Shown: positions 52,163 through 61,481, numbered from the stretch's first letter. The stretch: DNA of 64,000 nucleotides from Arenimonas sp049195245 (GCF_049195245.1 NZ_JBMIRR010000027.1:806001-870000); one strand, 5' to 3'. Program-made: numbers and translations. The notes: a model not told the origin generated them from the letters alone.

Positions 52163-53515
52163 TCAACTCCAAATACCCGTTTTCAACCATAGTTTGACTT
52201 TCTGGATGTGATTTTCCATATCACTAACGGCAGCTCTATCGCCGTCGATCTCGGCTTCTGCAAAGTAGGCACCCCATGTGTCCAACTGCGTTAAACCAGA
52301 AATTTTGCGCTGAGTTGTATCTGCTCCAAGCCAGTCATCGACTTGCGGCGCCTTCAGGCCCTCATAACGAAGATGTGCTTGAAGCAGATCTAGAAAGTAT
52401 GCAGCTTGAGCGTTGAGTTGTGTCGCACTCTCTAGCGCCACCAGAGATGGGGTGAATTGGTTCTTCGCATCTCGTAGATAGTCCACAACCGCGTACGAAT
52501 GCCCCAGAACGCACACGCATGTCAGATGCCTGAACGGGTCATAGATGATCGAATTCCTAGCGCGCTCCGCTTCTTCGACGGCCTCTGGTGACAGAGTGAA
52601 GAATTCGACTACGATTTTATGCAAATCATCGGGCTTCAGAGGGCAGCTGAACGCGAAAATCCCCCGGAAGAACGGTGGCGTTAGGTCGTCTAATTCCGCC
52701 AACTGATCCATCAGAGTAATGCTCTTCTGGAGCTCTGCCTTCGTCAGCGATGTCTTAACTTCTATTACTGCTCGAACGGCTTCCCGGGGAACAACGACGA
52801 GGTCGGCCTCCCGGAAGGTTGGTGCGTAGTCCACACGATCGTAGATCAGGATATCTATCTGCCGCGGACAGCCGTGGATAAAGCCAGTCGCAACGTGATA
52901 ACGCTCAGGAAGATTTCTTCTCAGCAAGCTCTGCAGCAACTGCTCCCGGTAGGTGCCGACTGTTCCCGTATGGCCGATGGCGAGCCCAATCCGGTCGCTC
53001 AACGCCGTCAACTCTTCAGCAAAGCGCGCGACAAAAGCCCGTTGCCGCTCGTGATGAATCATTTGTTCCGAAAGCCCCAGCAGATACACCCGATTGGCTT
53101 TTTTGGTTCTTCGGTCCCACGAGACAGAAAAGAGCTGTGAGGCAATACAAGAGCGAATGCAGCCCTCAATGAAGGCAGGATCAGTTTTTGATAACCGTCT
53201 GTCGGCGCGGAGTGAGTTCAAAAGATCCGCAGGCGCTATTGTCGTCTTGGAGCGGATGATTGAGCTCGCCAGGTCGCGAACAAGGTTTGCGCGAGCGAGA
53301 TCCTCATACTGCGTTGCGTCACGTGGACGGTAGGGAATCCTAAAGAGGTTGCCTTGATCGACAACAGGAATCGTCCGCAGCGACTGGCTCTTGATCACAT
53401 CATCGAACTCACGGAGTCGAAACTCCGAATCGTCGTGATCTTCGACTAGGTAATGCTTAACATCCTCCCACGAGTCCGTGGCAATTAGGCATTTGTCCCC
53501 CTTGATGACCGGCAT
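52163..53515 (-). CDS. DUF6602-like predicted PD-(D/E)xK nuclease
   Basis: A protein of 450 residues. The middle has TGTVGTYREQLLQSLLRRNL, then RQIDILIYDRVDY and REAVRAVIEVKTSLTKAEL. The Asp of QIDILIYD with Glu-Val-Lys of VIEVKTSL forms a PD-(D/E)xK nuclease signature, and the TYRE.LL.LLRR.LP..Y.V..GF layout matches the DUF6602 family found in defence contexts. It is convergent-free and alone, lower in GC than its neighbours, between the direct repeats. DNA cleavage in phage or plasmid defence is inferred. Confidence 0.65.
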   Translation of the reverse strand: MPVIKGDKCLIATDSWEDVKHYLVEDHDDSEFRLREFDDVIKSQSLRTIPVVDQGNLFRIPYRPRDATQYEDLARANLVRDLASSIIRSKTTIAPADLLNSLRADRRLSKTDPAFIEGCIRSCIASQLFSVSWDRRTKKANRVYLLGLSEQMIHHERQRAFVARFAEELTALSDRIGLAIGHTGTVGTYREQLLQSLLRRNLPERYHVATGFIHGCPRQIDILIYDRVDYAPTFREADLVVVPREAVRAVIEVKTSLTKAELQKSITLMDQLAELDDLTPPFFRGIFAFSCPLKPDDLHKIVVEFFTLSPEAVEEAERARNSIIYDPFRHLTCVCVLGHSYAVVDYLRDAKNQFTPSLVALESATQLNAQAAYFLDLLQAHLRYEGLKAPQVDDWLGADTTQRKISGLTQLDTWGAYFAEAEIDGDRAAVSDMENHIQKVKLWLKTGIWS

Positions 53516-54338
53516 GGTATAGCTCCAAGATCAGTATCGACGAGTCTAGCAGGCGGCCTGAGGGCAGTACGCTTCCGGGAGCCAAAACATCCGGTAGCGT
53601 GGTCGGTGTGCAGCGGGAGCCAATGCCGTGGCAGCGACTTCCAATAGCTTCGGATGGCTCCCCTTGGCTACTGCAGACGAGTTGCGGCCCAGTGGCGTTC
53701 AGCGAAGATGTTCGGCCGCGCCTCAAGGTCACGCTAAAGGCGCGGCCCAAGAAATCTGCGTACGGGGCAGGGTGGCAGAGGGCACTGGGGCCGAAAGGCT
53801 TGCAAGGACCTGGTCGCTGGCTAGGAGGTGGGTCTCGCCCCCGTTTAGGCCATGAGGTTGCCAAGTAGGTCGGTTTCCTCCTCAAGATCGAAGATGCCGT
53901 TTGTCAGCGCGTGATGTGAGACACGGTAGAGGTAGTGTCGGACCCAAAGACCGCGGAGGGGCCAAACACTTGGAGATACCGGCGGACCGATGAGGCCATG
54001 TGTCGCGCATTTTGGAGGGCTTCCAGTCTCACGCCTCCCAGGCTCACCGCGCGAGACAAACACCCGGGCAGAGTTGGCCGGCTGGGCCTGTCGACACCGT
54101 TGGCACAGGGGCAGGGCGGTTAGGGACCATTATCGGGGGTAGGGGAGGGCAGCTTCCCACCCAGCGCGGCGCTTAACCATGAGATCGCGAAGATCTCTTT
54201 TGCCGCTGATGCTCCCTGCGGCAATAGAGACATTCCGGCGCAGTCATGACATGGGGAGCGGCCGACCCCTTGCTCCATTGCTGCAGAACACGTATGCATG
54301 CAGATGGCCGCTCTAACGAGCCACACGGAGGAGGCTCC
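53516..54338. other. Intergenic region before gajA-like gene
   Basis: About 820 bases without a convincing gene. A minus-strand frame ending at 53845 has a natural-looking C-terminus (WVRHYLYRVSHHALTNGIFD) and may be the tail of a lost gene. The right direct repeat lies at 54120-54140, and the gajA ribosome site GGAGGAGGC at 54327-54335. Confidence 0.45.
54120..54140 (+). repeat. Right copy of imperfect 21-bp direct repeat
   Basis: TTAGGGACCATTATCGGGGG then T, matching 52033-52053 at 18 of 21 positions. It lies about 200 bases before the gajA-like gene. Confidence 0.6.
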
Positions 54339-56135
54339 ATGAAGATCGTTGAGGTCAGGATCGCGAACTTCCGAGGGATCGCGCAGGGCACAGTTCACTT
54401 CGATGGACACAGCGTGCTCGTTGGCGACAACAACGCGGGAAAGTCCACGCTGCTTGAGGCGATTGACCTCGTTTTGGGTCCAGAGCGGCTCTCCCGCCGC
54501 CCAGTTGTAGACGAGCACGACTTCTACGCAGGCCAGTACCTAAGTGCCGAAGAGTTGCCGATCCCGCTGTCAGTCGAAGTGATCGTCGCCGACCTCAACG
54601 ATGAGCAGCTCCGGCACTTCCGCGAACACCTGGAATGGTGGGATACGAACGCGAAGAACCTGCTGTCCGGCCCGCCAGTCGAGGGCACCGACGCCTCCGG
54701 GGTCGAACCCGCACTGCGCGTCTTCTTCCGTGGCGCCTATGACGCGGAGGAAGACGACTTTCTGGGCAACACCTTCTTCGCGCTGCCCGCCCCCATTGGC
54801 GCCGGTGAGCACCAGACGTTCCGTGCCTCAGACAAGCGCAAATGCGGCTTCCTATACCTGCGTACGGTGCGTACCGGCTCGCGCGCGCTCAGCCTGGAGC
54901 GTGGCTCGCTGCTCGACGTAATCCTGCGCCTTCAGGAATCGCGCCTCAAGATGTGGGAGGAGCTGTTGCGTTCGCTGCGCACCCTACCGGTCGCCGAGAA
55001 GCCCGAGCTCGGCGTCACCACGCTGCTGGCCGCAGTGCAGGCCTCGATCAAGAAGTTCGTCCCGTCTGACTGGGCCGAGGATCCGCACATGCGCGTCTCG
55101 GATCTCACGCGCGAAACCCTGCGCCGCACGCTGACGGTATTCATGGGCACAGGCGCAAGGCGCCCGGATGGCAGCACCTACGCAGCTCCGTATCAGCACC
55201 AGGGCGCGGGCACCATCAATACGTTGGTTCTCGCGCTGTTGTCCATCATCGCCGAGCTCAAGCAGAATGTCATTTTCGCCATGGAGGAGCCCGAGACAGC
55301 GCTGCCTCCGCACACCCAGAAGCGCATCATCAACAGCGTGCGCGAGAAGTCGGCGCAGGCCCTATTCACTTCGCACTCGCCGTATGTGCTCGAGGAGTTC
55401 GAGCCAAATCAGATCAAGGTTCTCAAACGCGCAAGCGGCGTGCTGACCTCCGTGTCCGCCAGCCTGCCGCCAACGATCAAGCCTAAGGCCTACAAGGCGG
55501 AGTTCCGGGCGCGCTTCTGCGAGGCGCTGCTTGCCAAATACGTCCTGATCGTCGAGGGACGCACGGAGTTCGACGCAATGCCGGCGGCCGCGCGCACACT
55601 CAGCCAATCCGATCCACAGCATTTTAAGTCGCTTGAGGCGCTCGGCGTCGCGGTAATCGACGCCAAAACGGATTCCCAAGTCGCGCCGCTAGGCGGCTTC
55701 TTTAGGGGGCTGGGAAAGACAGTCTTCGCAGTTTTTGACAAGCAGGACGAGACACAACTCGCTCTCATCCGTGCCGCCGTCGACTACCCGTACGAATCTC
55801 CCATGAAGGGATTCGAATCGCTGGTTCTGCAAGGGACCGCCGAGAGCGCGATCCGGCGGTACGCGCTGGGAGTGGTGGCGGACGGCGACTGGCCACAGCA
55901 CTTGGCTCACGTGACGCCGAACGTAGAGTCCGACCTGGCAGCGCTGACGAGCGCGCTGTCGCAATACTTCGCTTGGGGCAAAGGCAGCGGCCAAGCGGCC
56001 GATCTGCTGGCGTCTTGCACGGGCTGGCAGGAGATGCCTAAGTACATCGCCGAATGCCTGTCCGGCATTTTTAAGGTCATCGAGCCTCCGTCCCCAGCAC
56101 CGCCTTCGCCCCCGGCCGAACCCGCCTCGGCCTGA
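54339..56135 (+). CDS. gajA: GajA-like OLD-family ATPase/TOPRIM nuclease (Gabija)
   Basis: Start at 54339 after GGAGGAGG gives 598 residues. Walker A GDNNAGKST at 29-37, Walker B IFAMEEPETALPP, and an ABC-type ATPase core fill the first two thirds. A TOPRIM nuclease domain follows with KYVLIVEGRTEFDAMP (catalytic Glu near 405) and FAVFDKQDE (near 464). This is the OLD/GajA architecture. Together with the UvrD-type helicase gene five bases downstream it forms a Gabija-type defence pair, in which GajA nicks DNA when nucleotides are depleted and GajB amplifies the signal. The system type is inferred from the pair. Confidence 0.82.
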   Translation: MKIVEVRIANFRGIAQGTVHFDGHSVLVGDNNAGKSTLLEAIDLVLGPERLSRRPVVDEHDFYAGQYLSAEELPIPLSVEVIVADLNDEQLRHFREHLEWWDTNAKNLLSGPPVEGTDASGVEPALRVFFRGAYDAEEDDFLGNTFFALPAPIGAGEHQTFRASDKRKCGFLYLRTVRTGSRALSLERGSLLDVILRLQESRLKMWEELLRSLRTLPVAEKPELGVTTLLAAVQASIKKFVPSDWAEDPHMRVSDLTRETLRRTLTVFMGTGARRPDGSTYAAPYQHQGAGTINTLVLALLSIIAELKQNVIFAMEEPETALPPHTQKRIINSVREKSAQALFTSHSPYVLEEFEPNQIKVLKRASGVLTSVSASLPPTIKPKAYKAEFRARFCEALLAKYVLIVEGRTEFDAMPAAARTLSQSDPQHFKSLEALGVAVIDAKTDSQVAPLGGFFRGLGKTVFAVFDKQDETQLALIRAAVDYPYESPMKGFESLVLQGTAESAIRRYALGVVADGDWPQHLAHVTPNVESDLAALTSALSQYFAWGKGSGQAADLLASCTGWQEMPKYIAECLSGIFKVIEPPSPAPPSPPAEPASA

Positions 56136-56140
56136 ATTCC

Positions 56141-57844
56141 ATGGTCATGAGCCCGCAAAAGCTTGCCTTCCTGGCCTGTCCGGGACACGCATTGGCCCTA
56201 GCCGGCCCCGGCGCCGGCAAGACCCATGTGGCGCTCATCAAAGCCCAGCAGCAGGTTGCAACATTGAAGCCGGGCCAGAAGGTGCTATTCCTGAGCTTTG
56301 CGAGGCCGACGGTCGCGCGCATCCTCGAGAAGGCGGCGGAACTCGTCTCGCCGGAGGAGCTCAAGCACCTCGAGATCAATACGTACCACGGGTTCGCCTG
56401 GAGCATCCTCCGTAGCCACGGTTACCTGTTGAATACCGCAAGGGCCATCACCCTCCTGCCGCCACCGGAGGCTGCGGCGCACTTCGCCGATGTGGACGCC
56501 AGCGCCCGCGAGCAGGAGATGCTCCGCCTGTTCGAACAGGAGGGGCAGCTTCACTTCGACCTATTCGCTCGGCTGGTGACACAGATCCTTCAGCGCAGTG
56601 TCCGCTTGGCAAACATCTACTGCGACGCTTATCCCACGGTGATCCTCGACGAGTTCCAGGACACCAATGCTGATGAGTGGGCTCTGATCCGCCAGTTGGG
56701 TCGACATAGCCGCCTGGTGGCGCTCGGCGACCCCAACCAACGCATTTACGAATTCCGGGGCGCTGATCCCCGCCGCTTGGGTGAGTTCGTCGAGGCGTTC
56801 CAGCCGGGCAGCTTCGACTTCTCGGGCGAGAACCACCGAAGCAGTGGGACAGACATCACCGTATTCGGCAACGATTTGTTGACCGACCGCAACCGCGGCA
56901 AGGAGTACACGCACGTGAAGATCGTGCGCTACGGCTTCCGCAGGAACCAGAGCCCGCACTTCCGGGCGAAGGCGGAGGTGCTGGCCGCACTCCGGCGCCT
57001 GCGCGACCAGCCGAACACCTCCGTGGCAGTCCTCGTGCCGTCAAAGGCATTCATGCTGCAGTTCTCGCAGTACTTATCTTCCGACGTGGATCGCCTGCCC
57101 GCACTCCGGCACGATGTGGCGATGGACGCAGAGTCGCCGTCGTTGGCTGCAAACTTCATCGCCGTTCTGCTGGGAGGAGGCCCCAGTGCGGCGCTGGCGT
57201 CACGTCTGGTCGCCACGCTTCACACGCACATCCGTGGCCGTGGTGGTAACAAGGCGCCTGCGCAAGCGGAGATGGACCTCGCTGGCGCGATTAGCACTTA
57301 TATGTCGACGGGAAAGATCCGTGGCAAGAACAGGGAGCTCATCGTTAAGGAGTGCCAGAGGATCGCAGCGGAGCGCGCGAATCTCAGGCTCGCAGGAAAT
57401 CCCGAGGAAGACTGGTCTGCCATGCGAGAGCTGATAGCCACGTCCGCCGCGCCCCAAGTAGCCCGGGTGGCCGTGGACGCACGTTTTCTCCGCCTGCTGC
57501 ACAGGGGCTCCGCGCTGCGCACGGCGCTAAGTGAGATGTGGAGGGCGCGGGGCGACTATGTAAGTGCAGAGGCGGCCCTTCGGGACGCCCTCCTCCAAGA
57601 GCATTTCGTCGCCGCGCAAAAGGAGTGGCGCGGGCTGCATGTGATGACGATCCACAAGGCCAAAGGGAAAGAATTCGATGAGGTCGTCATCTACGAGGGC
57701 ACGTTCTCCGGGCGCATCGTGGGTGCGAACGCCGACGATAGGCGCATCGCGCAGTCGCGGCTGGCGCTGCGCGTCGCGGTTACGCGGGCCATACGTCGCG
57801 CGACAATCGTGACACCTGAGCGCGATGGTTGCCTTTTTCTCTAG
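56141..57844 (+). CDS. gajB: GajB-like UvrD-family helicase (Gabija)
   Basis: A protein of 567 residues. Superfamily 1 motifs in order: I AGPGAGKT (21-28), II LDEFQDTNADEW (near 169), III GDPNQRIYEFRGA, IV region FSGENHRSS, V VMTIHKAKGKEFDEVVIY, VI RLALRVAVTRAIRRATIV. It is slightly longer than Bacillus GajB. The gene starts five bases after the gajA-like stop. As in Gabija it is expected to be an ATPase activated by DNA ends. Confidence 0.85.
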   Translation: MVMSPQKLAFLACPGHALALAGPGAGKTHVALIKAQQQVATLKPGQKVLFLSFARPTVARILEKAAELVSPEELKHLEINTYHGFAWSILRSHGYLLNTARAITLLPPPEAAAHFADVDASAREQEMLRLFEQEGQLHFDLFARLVTQILQRSVRLANIYCDAYPTVILDEFQDTNADEWALIRQLGRHSRLVALGDPNQRIYEFRGADPRRLGEFVEAFQPGSFDFSGENHRSSGTDITVFGNDLLTDRNRGKEYTHVKIVRYGFRRNQSPHFRAKAEVLAALRRLRDQPNTSVAVLVPSKAFMLQFSQYLSSDVDRLPALRHDVAMDAESPSLAANFIAVLLGGGPSAALASRLVATLHTHIRGRGGNKAPAQAEMDLAGAISTYMSTGKIRGKNRELIVKECQRIAAERANLRLAGNPEEDWSAMRELIATSAAPQVARVAVDARFLRLLHRGSALRTALSEMWRARGDYVSAEAALRDALLQEHFVAAQKEWRGLHVMTIHKAKGKEFDEVVIYEGTFSGRIVGANADDRRIAQSRLALRVAVTRAIRRATIVTPERDGCLFL

Positions 57845-58053
57845 TCACTGAGCTTTTTTCCTGACGCAACGATCCAGCCACCTGAGAATATTGAAGGAAG
57901 GCGCTCGGTCGGAAAGGCAAATTGGCGCCCCCGACTGTGGTGAATACTGCGTGCAGGAAGATGAATGGCGAGACCAAGACGAGTGAGGATGTACATGAGA
58001 CGCCCATTTTGTATTTTGCTTTCTAGCAGTATTGCAGTCGCCCAAGGACCCGA

Positions 58054-58857
58054 ATGAGAAATCTGCCGATTCCCTGGCCAGCGCTGTTGGTGGAGCTCGA
58101 CACCACTGGCGTCACGCGCGAGGATCAGGTCATCCAAGTGGTGTGCGCGCTCGTCGACAAGATCGACGTCGACGGGGCCCTGGGCGTGGTTGCGCAATAC
58201 GCTGGGCTCCAGCAGCCCCAGCGTCCCAGCTCGCCGGAGGCGTTTGCCGTCCACGGATTGACCGACGATGTGTTGTGCGGGAAAACGTTTGACCGCACCT
58301 TCATTGCCGACCTCGTGGGCCGGGCCGCTTGCATCGTCAGCCGCCATCCTAGGTTCACGGCCAGGAAGCTCCATGGCCTGGCCCCGCAATGCCTGGAAAA
58401 ACGCTGGCACGAATACCCGGACCGGATACAGGGCTATCCATACTCGAAGTTCCCAGCGAACGAGCGTATGGAAGTGCTGACGGGCAAAGTCGAGAGCTTC
58501 GGGTACGGAAGACTCCACTCACTTGGCCGCTTACGCGCGATCCAGGCCGAACGCCACACGCTAGTGTTCGACGAAAACGGTCCGCCCCTAGTGGAGGTTA
58601 AGTTTGGGAGGAGGAAAGTCCTGCAGGGATTTCCCGAGGCGCTCCTGAAGTGCGAGGAGGGCACGCGATTCCGGCTGCACGGCACCGAGGATCACGATTT
58701 TATAACTGGCTATTGCGACGGCGGCCCGGCGGATCGGGACCGGGCGTTTCGGCTGGCCATCACGCCGTCCAATCTCGAGCTGGCGAACAACAGCCGGCGG
58801 GAAGTTTACCTGGATCGGATTGACGGGCTCACGTACCACCTTGCGCTGACAACCTGA
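58054..58857 (+). CDS. DnaQ-like exonuclease-fold protein, degenerate
   Basis: A protein of 267 residues. The N-terminal half follows the DEDD exonuclease layout: LVELDTTGVTREDQVIQVVC (like D-E-T-T-G but with Glu and Asp positions swapped), FAVHGLTDDVLCG (the HGI/LT box), and ACIVSRHPRFTARKLHGLAP, where active enzymes have HNxxFD. Catalytic Asp residues thus appear altered or lost, so it may bind rather than cut nucleic acid. The C-terminal half is unrecognised. It follows gajB by 209 bases in the same direction and may be a third component of the locus. Confidence 0.5.
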   Translation: MRNLPIPWPALLVELDTTGVTREDQVIQVVCALVDKIDVDGALGVVAQYAGLQQPQRPSSPEAFAVHGLTDDVLCGKTFDRTFIADLVGRAACIVSRHPRFTARKLHGLAPQCLEKRWHEYPDRIQGYPYSKFPANERMEVLTGKVESFGYGRLHSLGRLRAIQAERHTLVFDENGPPLVEVKFGRRKVLQGFPEALLKCEEGTRFRLHGTEDHDFITGYCDGGPADRDRAFRLAITPSNLELANNSRREVYLDRIDGLTYHLALTT

Positions 58858-58908
58858 GGCTGGGGTCGAGGGCAGACCAGACCGGTTAGGGCGAGTCTTT
58901 GGGACAAT

Positions 58909-58940
58909 TTGCCGTTTCGCAAAATCTTGCGATACGGCAA
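58909..58940. repeat. Inverted repeat near integrase (terminator or att-like)
   Basis: TTGCCGT-T-TCGCAA-AATC-TTGCGA-T-ACGGCAA: arms of 7 and 6 bases separated by one T:T mismatch. It lies 43 bases past the integrase stop and 52 bases past the DnaQ-like stop, between convergent genes. It could terminate both or be part of the recombinase attachment site. Confidence 0.55.
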
Positions 58941-58982
58941 GAAGGCGCCAAGTCGGCCTGCTTTTAATACGGGGAGAAGTCG

Positions 58983-60062
58983 CTACTTGAGCAGTCGTGC
59001 TGCGGGATTGTCGATCGCCTGACCTGACTGAAAGTACCCTACAACACTCGCTACCGAGCGATGCTCAGTCATTGCCATAACTGCCGCCAAAGGCACGCCT
59101 TGTTTGCCAGCCTCCGTGACGAATCCCGACCTCAAACTGTGCGCCCCAAAGTCTCCCTCCAGCCCAGCCAATCTCGCTCTGCGCTTCACAATGGAGGCCA
59201 CCGATCCGGGGAGGAGGGCGGGGCCCACGCGATCCGTCCAGATCCGCCTGAAGATTGCGCCTTCACGAATGCCTGTGGCGTCCAGCCAGGCCGAGAGCGC
59301 TTCAGCGCTCCGTCCAAGGATTGGCTTGTCTGGCGTCGAATCCGCCTTTACCCCGGCCTGCTGGGTCTTCGAGTGCTCCAAGCGATAGATGTAGCTACCT
59401 TCGTCAACTTTTCGTAGGTCGCGCATATCGGCTGCGGCAATCTCGCTGCGCCGGCGCCCGCCACTGGCGAACCCGAAGCAGAGCAGGGCACGGTCACGCA
59501 AGCCTTCCAGGCTGTCGCCGCAGGTTGCCAGCATGGCTTCCAGTTCGGCGCGCGTGATGGCGGTCTTCTTGGTTGGGCGCTCACCACGTTTGACGGAGGC
59601 ACGTCGGGCCCGACTCAGTAGCGTCCGAACGCTGGGCAGTTCGCAGGGGTTGGTCAGGCGCTTGAGCTTGTGTGCGGTCGAGAGCACTGCCACGCGCTGC
59701 ACTACGGTGGAGAGCTTCAGCGGACCGACCTTGGCTTTGAGGCCGGCGGCGACCAATGCATGGTCGAGCGTGGGCGGCAGTTCGCTAACCAGGCCGGCTT
59801 TTCCTTTGCGCTGAATGTGATCGACCAGAAACTGGATCACGACGGCCTCGTTGACCGGCAAGGTGAGCTCTGTCCCGAAGCGGCCCAGGTGCCAGCCAGC
59901 CCAGTAGCGAAGGGCGGTGGCGTAGCTGCGTGTGGTGTTGGCCGCCGCGGCCTCGGCCAGAAGTTCGCGCACCGCGTCCGCGGCCTGCTGCGCCAGCTGC
60001 TCAGGCAGGACGAGTCCCGCGGCGGGTGAAGCAAGGGCGGGGAGGCTGTCTTTACGCTTCAT
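58983..60062 (-). CDS. Tyrosine recombinase/integrase
   Basis: A protein of 359 residues. An N-terminal SAM-like DNA-binding domain (TTRSYATALRYWAGWHLGRF) precedes the catalytic domain with Arg in FASGGRRRSEIAAA (near 204), HSLRSGF (His308, Arg311), EHRSVASV (His334) and VVGYFQSG (Tyr343). All catalytic residues are present, so it is probably active. It diverges from the KfrA-like gene over a 104-base region with two palindromes. It is the likely mobility gene of the right-hand island. Confidence 0.92.
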   Translation of the reverse strand: MKRKDSLPALASPAAGLVLPEQLAQQAADAVRELLAEAAAANTTRSYATALRYWAGWHLGRFGTELTLPVNEAVVIQFLVDHIQRKGKAGLVSELPPTLDHALVAAGLKAKVGPLKLSTVVQRVAVLSTAHKLKRLTNPCELPSVRTLLSRARRASVKRGERPTKKTAITRAELEAMLATCGDSLEGLRDRALLCFGFASGGRRRSEIAAADMRDLRKVDEGSYIYRLEHSKTQQAGVKADSTPDKPILGRSAEALSAWLDATGIREGAIFRRIWTDRVGPALLPGSVASIVKRRARLAGLEGDFGAHSLRSGFVTEAGKQGVPLAAVMAMTEHRSVASVVGYFQSGQAIDNPAARLLK

Positions 60063-60067
60063 ATTAT

Positions 60068-60121
60068 GTAGTCTGTACTACGATTTGAAGTGTCTACTAA
60101 CGATAATCATCACTTATCGTT
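60068..60121. promoter_or_regulatory. Two palindromes between integrase and kfrA-like gene
   Basis: GTAGT-CTGT-ACTAC (60068-60081) is a perfect dyad ending six bases from the integrase start. AACGATAA-TCATCAC-TTATCGTT (60099-60121) is a second perfect dyad toward the kfrA-like start. In KfrA-family systems the regulator binds palindromes ahead of its own gene, so the second is a good candidate operator. Confidence 0.5.
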
Positions 60122-60166
60122 GGTACGTCAAGGCCGGGGCAGGGGATCCAAGTAGGAGCAAATCGG

Positions 60167-61084
60167 ATGGCACGCGGCATCACCCAGGAACAGGTCAACG
60201 GCGCGATCGAGCAGTTGCTGCTGTCAGGCGAGCGACCGACGATCGAGCGGGTCCGGGCAGCTCTCGGCACCGGCTCGCCCAACACGCTCACCCGGATGTT
60301 GGATGTCTGGTGGCAGGGACTCGGCAGTCGGCTCACCGCGCAGCGCCGATCCGCTGCTGTCCCGGAGGCTCCGGCGGCCGTAATCGAGGCGGCGTCCGCT
60401 CTCTGGGAGGCGGCGCTGGCGGCGGGGCAGGCCTATGCGGAGGCCGCGGTTGCGCCTGAACGGGCCGCCCTCGCTGACGTCCTGACCAAAGCCGAAGCGG
60501 CCATGGCCAGTGATCGTGCGGCGCGGGCGTCGCTGGAAACCCACTTGGCCAAGGCCAAGGGCGAAGCCGAAGCCCACTACGCGGCCTTGGTGATGAGCGA
60601 TCAGCGCAACAGCGATCTACAGCGCCAGGTGGCATCGCAGCAGGCAGAAATTCAGGCGCTTTCGTTGCGCATCGACGCCACGCTCGCCCGCCATCACTCC
60701 GTGATGCAGCAGGCGGAGACCGAACGCGCCGCGGCCGCCACAGAACGCGAGGCCCTGCAGGCGCACCTTCGCCAGGCGGAGGACCGCGCCTATGCCGAGG
60801 TCGACAGGATTCGTCAGGAGCTTAAGGTCTCGAAAGCGCAACTAGCCGCCCAGACTCGTGAGCAAGCTACCGCACTGGCCCGGGTTGAAGAGGCGCGCCG
60901 AGTTGCAGACCTCGCCAGGCAAAGTGCAGAGCGGGAAAGTGCCGCCGCCCAAGCCCGGATGGAGGAACTTGAGCGTCAATTTACCCGTCTCCGCGCGGAA
61001 ACAGACGAGAAGCCCGCACGGAGGACCCCGCGTAAACTTGCTGCCAAGACGAAGGTGCCGGCGACCCGGCCTCCCAACCAGTGA
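60167..61084 (+). CDS. KfrA-like DNA-binding coiled-coil protein
   Basis: A protein of 305 residues. The first 55 residues (ITQEQVNGAIEQLLLSGERP, then SPNTLTRMLDVWW) are the KfrA N-terminal DNA-binding domain. From about 85 to 275 the sequence is almost pure Ala/Glu/Gln/Arg coiled coil, ending in a basic tail (ARRTPRKLAAKTKV). KfrA proteins bind operators near their gene and help organise or maintain plasmids. Here it sits on an integrated element beside a recombinase. The following gene begins within its stop codon. Confidence 0.82.
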   Translation: MARGITQEQVNGAIEQLLLSGERPTIERVRAALGTGSPNTLTRMLDVWWQGLGSRLTAQRRSAAVPEAPAAVIEAASALWEAALAAGQAYAEAAVAPERAALADVLTKAEAAMASDRAARASLETHLAKAKGEAEAHYAALVMSDQRNSDLQRQVASQQAEIQALSLRIDATLARHHSVMQQAETERAAAATEREALQAHLRQAEDRAYAEVDRIRQELKVSKAQLAAQTREQATALARVEEARRVADLARQSAERESAAAQARMEELERQFTRLRAETDEKPARRTPRKLAAKTKVPATRPPNQ

Positions 61085-61395
61085 TCCGCCAAAATTGCCG
61101 TCGCCCAAAACCCCTGGAGGTTGCCGTGTCCCTTGAAGACGTACTGACGTCTGTCCGTCAGGCCCGATTAGCTGCCAGTTCGGCTGGCGGCGCCGCTTTG
61201 AGTTACGTGCAGGCTCACGAGCCTGCTTTAGCCGAAGCACTCGGTTCATTGGGCCTCGGGGTTGAAGAGGCCGGGATTTGGTTGATCACGTCCGGGAACA
61301 TAGACGCACCAAGTCCGATTGAACTGGTCGCGACGGGACGCGCCAAGGACGTGGTCGATAACATCCTCCGAACATTGCACGGCTTCTCGGGCTAA
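61081..61395 (+). CDS. DUF2384-like (MbcA/ParS/Xre C-terminal) protein
   Basis: About 104 residues from GTG 61081 (GTGA overlap with the kfrA-like stop), or 89 from GTG 61126 (MSLEDVLTSVRQARL). The C-terminus GIWLITSGNIDAPSPIELVA then GRAKDVVDNILRTLHGF matches the toxin-binding domain of Xre/MbcA/ParS antitoxins (W...........P.ell..g....V...L....HG). No RES-type toxin is adjacent in this window, so it may be an orphan or act with the convergent paralogue. Confidence 0.6.
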   Translation: MIRQNCRRPKPLEVAVSLEDVLTSVRQARLAASSAGGAALSYVQAHEPALAEALGSLGLGVEEAGIWLITSGNIDAPSPIELVATGRAKDVVDNILRTLHGFSG

Positions 61396-61481
61396 TGCAG
61401 AGCCGGCCAGACTCTCGCAGTAACTGCAGCGCTCAGGACCCACCAGGGATCGCCAGATTGATAGCCTTCCGGCTTCTGACC

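Noticed and set aside
53457..53885. 142-codon frame overlapping the DUF6602-like gene start
   Set aside because: Overlaps the better supported gene and has low-complexity composition; only a possible C-terminal gene tail near 53845 was kept as a remark.
54339..57844. gajA/gajB-like pair as a DNA-repair operon
   Set aside because: The OLD-TOPRIM plus UvrD-type pairing five bases apart, next to integrases and a second nuclease, fits Gabija defence better than RecB/UvrD repair genes.
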